DNA from: Kingdonia uniflora
Lineage: Eukaryota; Streptophyta; Magnoliopsida; Ranunculales; Circaeasteraceae
Direction of reading: 5' to 3'
NCBI GenBank assembly: GCA_014058105.1
Contig: JACGCM010002784.1
Location: forward strand, 1,798,001-1,862,000
DNA: 64,000 nucleotides
In this document: one piece after another, positions 55,740 to 64,000 of the stretch
Numbering within the stretch: position 1 is the first letter of the stretch
Layout of the letters: every line of letters begins with the position of its first letter
Notes under the pieces: model-generated
Seen by the model: only the letters and a program-made list of their open reading frames with translations
The model's database searches: none
What the model was told of the DNA's origin: nothing
Made by a program: the position numbers and the translations under genes

Positions 55740-56330
55740 ATTGATATGCCTTTGCCTCGAGCCAAGAAAGATGTTCAAAAGGTCATAGGCAAAATAGTAG
55801 CTCTGAACCGTTTTATCTCAAAATTCTATGACTATTATGCCTGGCTTTTCTCCCTCTTACGCGACCAAGGCGTCCATAAGGCCAAAAAGAACATTCCCGA
55901 AGTTAATTGGACACCCGAATATGAATAGGCCTTCCTCAAACTCAAAACTTACCTCGCTCGACCACCTATCATAAGTACCCCCATCGAAGGAGAAATGTTT
56001 TTCTTATATATCACAGTCACCGATACTTCTATTAACTCGGTCCTTATTCGACTCGAAGTCGGTATCGAGAAACCTGTATACTTTATCAACAAAACTCTGA
56101 CACCCACCGAAGCACGATATACCAAACTTGAACGACTGCTCCTTATACTTGTTTACACTGCTCGAAAGCTCAAACCCTACTTCCAAGCTCACCCCATATG
56201 TGTTATCACCAGCTACCCCCTTTGAGAAATCCTCAGCAAGAAAGATAAATCAAGATGGATACAGCAATGGTCTGCCTATCTTGGTGTACACGACATCACT
56301 TTCAAAAAATAGATATCTTAAAAAGGTCTG
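55740..56330 (+). pseudogene. Gypsy-type RNase H of element B
   Basis: KDVQKVIGKIVALNRFISKF is the RT connection. AFLKLKTYLARPPIISTP precedes FFLYITVTDTSINSVLIR, PVYFINKTLTPTEARYTKLE and FQAHPICVITSYPL, which match the gypsy RNase H order. Typical catalytic positions are partly altered (SVLI where SAVL is usual). Stops occur near 55926 and 56223. Confidence 0.8.
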
Positions 56331-56399
56331 GCAGTCGTTGATTTCCTTACCAACTTCCCAGTCGAAGACATCGACTGGGAAGAACATGAAGATGATTTA

Positions 56400-56830
56400 C
56401 CCAAAGATCAGCCTAATCAGAGTGAGCCTTGGGACCCTAATACAGGCTGACGTCTCTTTATTAATGAATCTGCTAGACCTAACGATTTTGGGATAGGTAT
56501 TGTCCTGGTCATGCCTTCAAACGACCGAATAGAAAAGGCCATCAAACTCAATTTAGAAAGTACCAATAATAAGGCCAAATACGAAGCATTGATACATGGT
56601 CTCGATCTTGTTCTCATACTTGGTGTCCCCAAACTAGCCGTATTTACTTACTCCCAGCTTGTTCAGCGACAGTACACTGGCAAAAATCAGGCAAACGATC
56701 ATATGGCTGAGTATGCAGCACTCGTCTGCCGGCACATGGATCATTTCCCTGAAATATCATCGATTATATATTACCCTTGAGGAAAAAAATAGACATGCTG
56801 ACGCACTCGCCTACATTGCCGCCATGTTAG
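56400..56830 (+). pseudogene. Second, archaeal-type RNase H of element B
   Basis: RLFINESARPNDFGIGIVLV, NLESTNNKAKYEALIHGLDL and LAVFTYSQLVQRQYTGKNQA, then MAEYAALVCR and a shifted HADALAYIAAM box. These follow the order LHVDGA ... NN.AEYEAL ... SDSQLV ... M..Y ... RADALA of the added archaeal-type RNase H of Tat elements. The first catalytic Asp is Asn or Glu here and the second is Tyr, so it is dead. Element A has lost this domain entirely. Confidence 0.8.
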
Positions 56831-57079
56831 GCTAGCCCGAATCTCGAACCCTAAATATCAAAATACTCGAATGCCCAAGTATCGACCAGATGAAGGTCAA
56901 CTCCATTAGTACTGGGGGCATGAGTCTCGATCTTGATGACTAGCGTACACCTTTCCTAGCACTCTTCAACAGTTCCACCTTAATGGAGGACCCAAAAGCC
57001 AAACGTTTATTACTGGAAAACTACCGACGGTATACCATTCTTAAAGGCGGTCTATACCGCAAATCCTCAAATGGCGTAC

Positions 57080-58190
57080 ACCTCTGTTGTATTTCTCAAC
57101 TCGAAGCCACCACTATACTTACAGAACTCCACGAAGGCAATTGCGGTGCCCACACCGGTGGTCAATCCATGGCTCTTTGAGCAATAACCCAGGGTTTATT
57201 CTGGCCTAATATGAAAAGACAAGCTCAAGAATATGCAAAACACTGTGACAAATGCCAACGTCACGCCCATGACATTCAAATCCCCTCACAAGAAATCCAT
57301 TACAGCCAAGTTGCTTGGCCATTCAACCGTTGGGTCATAGATTTCGTGGGCCCTTTCCCCAAGGCTTCGGGCAGTAGAAAACATATTTTAGTTGCCACAG
57401 ATTATTTTACTAAATGGGTCAAAGCTGTCTATGTCGAACCAGGGAAGAAGAAGTTACAAAGTTCATTTGGGAAAATATTATCACACATTTCGGCTACCCA
57501 CATATGATTCAATGCGACAAGGGTCCATAGTTCGTAGGGAACAAAGTCCGTAATTTCCTTAATAATTACAACATTATCCTCTCCCCTTCTACCCCTTATT
57601 ACCCATAGGGAAATGATCAGGTCGAAACAATCATCAAAACTATAGTCGATGGTCTTGAAAAATGCGTCGACGAGAAGAAGGGCCGATGGGTTCAAGAATT
57701 GCAACATGTACTCTAGACCTACCACACCACACCAATAAAGGCGACGGGCTGCACTCCTTTCCTCCTAGCCTATGGTAGCGAAGCTGTGTTGCCCACTCAG
57801 TTCGAGGTGCCAACACGCGACCCTGACCTTCCTGATGAATATAATGAGTTTGAACTTGGATGCAATATGTTATGGATCGATAAAACAAGAGACCGAGCCA
57901 TAGCTAACCTCAGACATTATCAGATCTCTCTCCAGAAGACGTACAACAAGAGAGTTCGACCAAGAAGCTTCGATATTGGAGATTTAGTACTTCGACGAGT
58001 CACACCCTCTTCGAAACCTTGCAATGCCAGCAAGTTAGCCTAATTCTGGGAATGACCTTATGTCGTGTACAATAAAACCGACAAAGGCTCAAATTATTTG
58101 ATGATAGAAGGTGAGGAGCCCCTATCCAACCCTTGGAACATGATGTAATTCGTCTCATACAACAGGCCACGAACACCACCCTTCCTAACT
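57080..58190 (+). pseudogene. Integrase of element B
   Basis: Zinc finger as LHEGNCGAH ... CDKCQRH (57128-57260). Core: NRWVIDFVGPFPKASG (Asp) and MIQCDKGP with a stop before FVGN (Asp), then GNDQVE (Glu) after another stop. The C-terminal part TRDRAIANLRHYQISLQKTY and SFDIGDLVLRRVTPSSKP is at 57890-58015. A frameshift lies near 57440. No chromodomain. Confidence 0.85.
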
Positions 58191-58254
58191 GATGTAAATA
58201 CAACATAATCAATGAACATATTTTTCTCCTCTGAGCTTCATTTCATGTCAACCC

Positions 58255-58925
58255 TTGATTTGGGCAAACCTAAGTATCATGTCAACCCTTCAACCCGACT
58301 GATACTTGGGGGCGACCTCAAAGCTTTTCAAGGTTCCAATTCGAGCACTCACAAGTAACATGAATGGTCAGCAGACCGGACACTCGAGGATGCATTGGGG
58401 CTGACCACATAGTGCTTTGTCTAGGCTCAAACCCACGGATAGAAATACCCGGGGGTGACCTTCGAAGTTTTGTGAACTTTTTCATTTGGGTAAACCTAAG
58501 TATCATGCTAACCATTAGACCCGATTGATACTTGGGGGCGACCTCAAAGTTTTTCAAGGTTCCAATTCGAGCACTCCCGAGTGGCATGAATGGTCGGTAG
58601 ACCGGATACTCGGGGATACATTGGGGCCGACCACATAATGCTTTGTCTAGGCTCAAACCCTGGGATGGAAATACCCGGGGCGACCTTCGAAGTCCTGTGA
58701 ATTTCTTGATTTGGGCAAACCTAAGTATCATGCCAACCCTTCGACCCGACTGATACTTGGGGGTGACCTCAAAGTTTTTCAAGGTTCCATTTCGAGAATA
58801 GCCGAGTGGCATGAATGAGCGACAGACCGGATACTCGGGGATGCATTAGGACGGACCACATAATGCTTCGTATAGGTCAAACCCGCAGATAGAAATACCC
58901 TGAGGTGACCTTAAAAGTCCTACGC
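58255..58925. repeat. Tandem array, about 226 bp unit, three copies
   Basis: AAACCTAAGTATCATG recurs at 58266, 58493 and 58718. Each unit contains TGATACTTGGGGG(C/T)GACCTC, GGTTCCAATTCGAG-like, GACCACATA(G/A)TGCTT and GAAATACCC words. It is located between integrase and the antisense gene, the same place as the unrelated 157 bp array in element A. Confidence 0.9.
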
Positions 58926-59128
58926 ATTTTTTGCTTCAATTTCTTCCCACCATGCAGTTTTCAGCATTGGAGTCTACATATCAAACATACTACCAAATTA
59001 TTTTAAACACACAGATATACCCAGTACATATCCAAATTGTTCCAACATACCTACCTATCAAACACAATCACAATATACAACCTCAAAATAGTTTATTACA
59101 GGCAGAGTACCTTCTCAAAATAGTACAC

Positions 59129-61261
59129 TCACACATGGTTGTCCACATTCTCCATAGGCACCGCCAATCCTTCACCCCCAAGGTCTTCTACAACACCACC
59201 ACCACCACCACCTTCGACCGTGGGATTCACTCTAGCAGCAGCACCACCACCACCTTCGACCGTAGGATCCACTTCTATCCCCTCCATGCGTGCATCATCT
59301 TTGACAGAGGGCTCCCCCATTGGCGGATAGAGTTTGAAGGTCTCTGGATCATATCCCAATCCATCCATAAATGTCTTCAGAGTTGTGGTTATCTTGCACT
59401 CATGGTCGTAATTAACCTGGAAATGTACATAATTATTTTGTAGTTGTTCCTCCTTACTGGCCAACTTTGCCTCCAGTATTGCTCGAATCTACAACCCTTC
59501 TGGTCACAACTGGCAATCACAGCTTGGGTTTCCCTCGCAGCATCATCTCAAATCTGTAACTGTTCTCATTCTAGCTCACCGACCCAGGTCTCCAGGGACA
59601 GAATGGTCCCCTTCGTGAGCTCATGCCCATCCCTCACCTCCTTTAACCTTTCACTCAATGCCTTTTGCGCTCTTGTAAAAGTAATCATCCAAGCATGCAT
59701 TTGCACGAATCATAAATACTTTGATTAGTCAACAGTTCTCGAAACATATATTTATTTTCAAACCTCAATATAAACTTACCTGATGCCAAACCAAGTCAGC
59801 ACGCCACCCTGCTTCTTCTGGGTTAGTGGCGCAGTGAGTTATCATCGACTCAGCCGTTACTCGAATGTCCTCCTGTTCAACTGTGAGTCGCATAGCCTCG
59901 ACTGGGCCATCCCCTTCGACCATCTGCTCAAGAGTCCTCTTTCGCCCAGTTGTCTTCGTTAAATGGGCTATCGAGCCTTTGTTAGTGGCTTTGCCTTTGC
60001 CCTTGTCTGTCTACCGAATTACTTCGGGAACAGTCTCAGGATCGCTCGACCGCGTTGTTTTGGGCCTTCCTCGCCGCGCCCTCGGTACAAAGCTAGATTT
60101 TTGAGTCAAATTGTCGTACTCCATCTCACCTACTTTTGCAGAGGCACCTCTTTTTTTTTCTCCTCCTCGATGGCCCAGTGGCAACCGAAACGTATCTCAG
60201 TAACGTGTCTGTCTTCTTTCATCTTTTTCTAGTAATACCACATTTCTAAAATACCTTATTTACCCACTCCTCGCTCTCGTTGATCAGATCGTCGATATAA
60301 GTCCTTGGGTGCTTTAATACATTATTGGTAGGCTCAGCAAAACATCAAATTGAAAGTCATCATGCTAGTCAAACAAAAACAATAACATATTCGATTACCA
60401 ACTTACTTACATTGAATAACTTATGCTTCAGCTCGAATTTTACCTCCCCTTGGGCATTCTCGTAATGCCCCTTCACTATCACCACATCCTTATCCCACCC
60501 GCGACTCGTTGAGCAAAGGTTGAATAACCACAGTTTTTCAGAGTGGCACTGGATGTGATATGTCCCAACCTTTTTATTCGCCTTCTTCGAATAGAACGAC
60601 ACTACGTCGAACCATTCGATCACAAACCTACCCTCGCGCTTTAGCTACACATTCATCCCTTCAATCACCCTCCTCATTTCATAGAAATTACCGTTCATCT
60701 GACATGGAGCCACATCCCATAAGTTCAGCACTTGCTTTACCAACCTTCGAACAGTTAGTTCCATCCCTAAGTGAATCTGCCCCCTGAATGCCATAATTCC
60801 CTCATGAGCTGAATCCATAAATGAATACTCGGCCCTCAACGGTACCAGTATAGCACCCTTCTTCACCAAACTGTGTTTTGATACAAATCGGTCCAGCCTC
60901 GTCTGTTCCTTAGGAGAGACCTGTCTCATATACATTCCCTCATCATCTATCTCCTCACTACTATCACTCTCCTTATCTTCCCCTTCGTCCTCCTCATCCC
61001 CCAAAGGTTCGAATGTGACCTCCTCACCCTTTTCCTCCTCATCTTCTTTTTCGCCACTGTCTCTGACTATATTAGAGCCCTACGGCAGCTTCTAGTCAAT
61101 GCTCCAACATCTGGCTCTACTACAGCCAATGGTGCATCTGTTGCAATGTGCAACTCTTTCACGTCACTGCTCGCCTCCCCTCGAACGGATGTACTTGGTT
61201 CATTCACTTTGTCATTATCCTCATCTATCAGCCTCATTATCAAAGCTCGACGGGTACGCAT
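59129..61261 (-). pseudogene. Antisense spliced gene of element B (Tat-type aORF)
   Basis: Starts at ATG 61261 (MRTRRALIMRLIDEDND). An acidic stretch follows, then VSPKEQTRLDRFVSKHSLVK, HLGMELTVRRLVKQVLNLWD and CQMNGNFYEMRRVIEGMNV. After a stop come VIEWFDVVSFYSKKANKKVG and WLFNLCSTSRGWDKDVVIVK, up to AAT|GTAAGT at 60411. The next exon (EPTNNVLKHPRTYIDDLI) starts near 60333 and has shifts; it ends CAG|GTAAGT at 59780. The last part (59690-59129) ends in two EVDPTVEGGGG-like repeats and ENVDNHV. Intron sites and lengths (about 78 and 85 nt) match the gene in element A. Function is unknown. Confidence 0.7.
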
Positions 61262-62907
61262 TATACCCTATAGAAGAAGAGGAGTGACATTAGCTCGATA
61301 TATTTGAGTATCAAGTTTTGGTTTCTTACTGCTCCATTACCTACCTACTCACACCCATCGGTCGTACCACGACTGACTACTCAATTACTATCCATTCTAC
61401 TCCTTCAATTCTGAACATTTATTCTTCATCGGACTTCTTAATCTCGTCTCTCAAACCCTATCCCAATTATGCCGTAACCGGCGTTCCAAGAAATATCCAT
61501 CCCCTCTCCCATCCAAGATTAATAAAAAGCCCACAATTGCAGTCATACCTAATGGAGGATCAACAAACATACCTGCTTAATATAATTGCAACAATGGCGT
61601 CTCCGGATTCTCTCTGCATTAACAAGGTGTTTTCTATCTTAGACCTATCTCTCTCTATGTTTGGTTGAAAATAATGTCTCTCTTTCTCTCCCCTCTTTAA
61701 ATAACAACCCCTAAAACTGCTTCGGTTTCCCCAACCGTCATTATTACAACTACCCCCACTCCTTCTCCCATTTCCCCCCTTTTCAGGCACTCTGAGTATT
61801 TACCATACTGCCCTTATTTGTACACATGTGTATGTATGCCACACTTCCCCTAATAGAGTATTTCCTTCACTCTTTTAAACCCTCAATACCCACTCAAAAC
61901 AACGACTATACATGTATTTACCTTCGATAACCCTTTTCCTTCGACTTTAGGCTCTGGAAACCCTATCCGGGCCTGCCACATCACCTTCATTTACCAACAC
62001 GTGGCCTCCACCCCATTCCCAAGGAAACATAATTTTGACCTACTACGACACACTGCCCTATGCATAGTATCACTTCTAACACCTCTGCCATTCTGGCTAT
62101 CTGCTTTTGCAGTAAAAGACTCCCATATATTTGTTTTTCGAGCCATCTTGTATGCTCAGCCATCATCGTACCCCTCGATCACATTTATTCGATCATCGAT
62201 CCCTGCTCTTAAAGCCTCAAACTTTATTACCATTTATATTCACTCTCCTATTCATTTTTTATACCAAAACTTAAGCGTGCCTACATTATCATTGCCTACA
62301 TTACCTACACCTGCTTTGATTCTATACATCGATAACCAAATTCTTGTTTCATTCAATAAGGCACAGGAATACAAAAAAAACAAAACAACAACAAGCTTAA
62401 CAATGACAACATTTCACTTTACATACCCACCCACAATACCAAAGATTCCCCCTATTTACACGCGGGGCAGTTCTTCCAGTGCCCCACACAAACCTTGGCA
62501 GCCTTGGCAGTTTCTTCGGCTTCCATCAATTTCTCTGCCAGGTCCCACAACAACAAAGCTCATTGATTCGCATTTGGGAAACACCATTACAGTACTCTCC
62601 ACCAAGTCCGGTATCGGCCCCTCCTACTCTCGATCCCCAAAATACTGCTATCTCAGAACCATAGCCTTGGCATGCACTTGTTCATTCTTCTCCTCTAGTT
62701 TCTTCTGGTATCATATGTTAGAAGTGGGTTCCATTGCTGCCTCTATTTATACCCTACTTAAGGTATACTTATTACCTTCCTTAATCAACATTAGCGTAAT
62801 TACCCTCCTTGGAACTACTCACATTCACTCCAGTTAACGTTTCAACTTCCCATGCCCAACAGTTTTTCTTAGCACGTGCCCTCTACAATAATTTCCAAGG
62901 CCTGCTG
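61262..62907. other. Region between the antisense gene and the 3' LTR of element B
   Basis: Pyrimidine-rich on the plus strand. A plus-strand frame of 278 codons at 62001-62837 is open but has low-complexity Ser/Thr/Pro/Ile content and no motif. Its length is helped by the scarcity of stop triplets in C-rich sequence. This stretch could contain the promoter and leader of the antisense gene. I see no supported gene. Confidence 0.4.
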
Positions 62908-62919
62908 AGAGGGGGAAAA
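62908..62919 (+). promoter_or_regulatory. Polypurine tract of element B
   Basis: GAGAGGGGGAAAA directly before the TGTAG start of the 3' LTR, the primer site for plus-strand DNA synthesis. Confidence 0.8.
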
Positions 62920-63130
62920 TGTAGTTGCCTAATCACAGCCTTCTAGAATAAGCCGAATACTCAAAGGTTATATTGAAGCCTACTAAGAGACTAGAACCCA
63001 GTCAGGCAGCATCAAAGTCCACAAAGCCTCCCGAGAGTAACTGAACATTCTAATATCGCAACAAAGCTAGTCGAAGCTAAAGACAAAGATAGTCATCCAA
63101 TACTAATCCCATAAGGGCTTCGACCATAGT
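62920..63130 (+). repeat. Truncated 3' LTR of element B
   Basis: Matches the first 210 bp of the 5' LTR (TGTAGTTG..TAATCACAGCC ... GGGCTTCGACCATAGT) with scattered base changes, then stops at 63130 where a different LTR-like sequence begins. Confidence 0.85.
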
Positions 63131-64000
63131 TGTCATACCCCGAAATCTAGTGATCGGTAGCTAGACCAATTACTGTCATCCGGGAGGTACAAGTCGGGGA
63201 ATCCAACCGATTTGCCCCCACAAACGACCGAGCCATAGACAAGTTCAGGCTTGGTCATTAACTATAACAATATCATCAGAGTAAAAGAAAATAAAGAGGA
63301 AGCAAAAGATATATATACATATCAACTGAAAATGTAAATATAATATCTCAAATACCATACATCGTCAAAAGCTAATATCGCGCAGGAAACGTTACAATAA
63401 GAATGGATCAACAACAGCAATACTACACCAACACCGTTGAAACCCTCAATAAGACCAACCCTCAGCAATACAAGCTACTCTGCCTCTGAATGGGGGGAAA
63501 ATAGGAGAGTGAGCAAAACCACGGCTCACTAATGCCCAACAAAGTTAAGCAACATACTAATAGTAATAGGTACAGGGCGAGAAGAGAGATGAAAGTGATA
63601 TTAAATACCAATAGTGCAATAATATATAAGTGCAGAATAGAGTGACATATATAAATGCAAAATATAGTGAAGGAGGAATAAGAAAAGGATTAGGAGATAA
63701 GAGGAATAGTGATATGCAGAACATGCTATGGTGATGATGATATACTAATGATGAGATGTACCTTGATGAACTAGGATAACCCCATAATTATCCCAAATGA
63801 TGAGTGATATGGCATGCTAAACTAAAGCTCTAAAGTGAATGTTTATGATAGTATGAAATCAAGACAAGACCCCCTAAATCAATATAATGGGCTGATCAAC
63901 CGCTAATGCATAATAACCTTAAAGAGGTCTCAGTTGGATACAATGGGTACGATTAGTAGAAAGCTCAACCAAGCTTGGGATTTATGACTTGATCAGAGTG
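63131..64000 (+). repeat. Start of another LTR-like retrotransposon sequence
   Basis: TGTCATACCCCGAAATCTAG begins exactly where the 3' LTR of B ends, followed by AAGTCGGGGAATCCAACCG, a pattern common at the 5' edge of plant gypsy LTRs. A GAGTGAGC...CACGGCTCACTAA segment lies near 63505-63530. No coding region is seen before the window ends. Confidence 0.5.

Larger units (their letters stand above)
51981..63130 (+). mobile_element. Ty3/gypsy element B, Tat-type, 3' LTR truncated
   Basis: An 11.1 kb element: 5' LTR, PBS, gag, protease, RT, gypsy RNase H, second archaeal-type RNase H, integrase, 226 bp tandem repeats, an antisense spliced gene, polypurine tract and the first 211 bp of a 3' LTR. 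Two RNase H domains plus an antisense ORF are marks of the Tat branch. The 5' LTR inserted into integrase code of element D. The 3' LTR is cut by the sequence starting at 63131. Every plus-strand ORF has stops. Confidence 0.9.

Noticed and set aside
59139..59443. Pro/Ser/Thr-rich plus-strand frames
   Set aside because: They are the antisense of the Gly-rich EGGGG repeats at the end of the element B antisense gene.

Overview
This window looks like nuclear DNA from a flowering plant with a large, transposon-rich genome, probably a eudicot. The signs are AT-rich spacers, plant-type splice sites, and plant lineages of Ty3/gypsy, Ty1/copia, LINE, SINE and PIF/Harbinger elements. Nothing bacterial is present. 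Only one ordinary host gene can be supported. It is a plant-specific Cys-rich protein on the minus strand (exons at 16152-15920 and 15489-15428), and its later exons were not found. Almost everything else is nested, decayed mobile DNA.

Layout. 1-1050: 3' end and LTR of an old retrotransposon. 1926-2040: tRNA-derived SINE. 3340-8180: a broken LINE (endonuclease, reverse transcriptase, RNase H) carrying an unexplained 1.1 kb insert. 8282-8653: a MITE with TA target duplication. 9680-12330: a ruined Ty1/copia element cut by an antisense LINE-type RNase H piece. 15428-16300: the host gene and its promoter side. 16308-19475: a Harbinger-type end, a plant-mobile-domain pseudogene and a convergent SANT-like pseudogene. 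19539-35635: PIF/Harbinger element F, with a transposase pseudogene on its left and its second ORF on its right. It is split by the 12.4 kb Tat-type gypsy element A (21522-33890, perfect GATAG duplications). 35786-40746: a related Harbinger element G, head to head with F, split by an internally deleted minus-strand gypsy element C. 40747-51980: a mosaic of LTR fragments, an orphan RNase H, a solo LTR with target duplication, an Athila-type remnant, and two related small ORFs of unknown nature. 51981-63130: a second Tat-type element B, full length except for its truncated 3' LTR. 63131-64000: the start of another LTR-like sequence.

How the parts work together. Elements A and B share one plan: LTR, PBS, gag-PR-RT-(RNase H)-IN on the plus strand, a tandem-repeat block, then a spliced gene on the opposite strand just before the 3' LTR. 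The antisense gene has introns at matching places and of matching size in both elements. Element A also carries a second antisense coiled-coil reading frame and a strangely rearranged 3' LTR. All element ORFs carry stops or frameshifts, so the copies here are unlikely to be autonomous. Coordinates of decayed domains are approximate, and identifications were made by reading motifs, with no database search.
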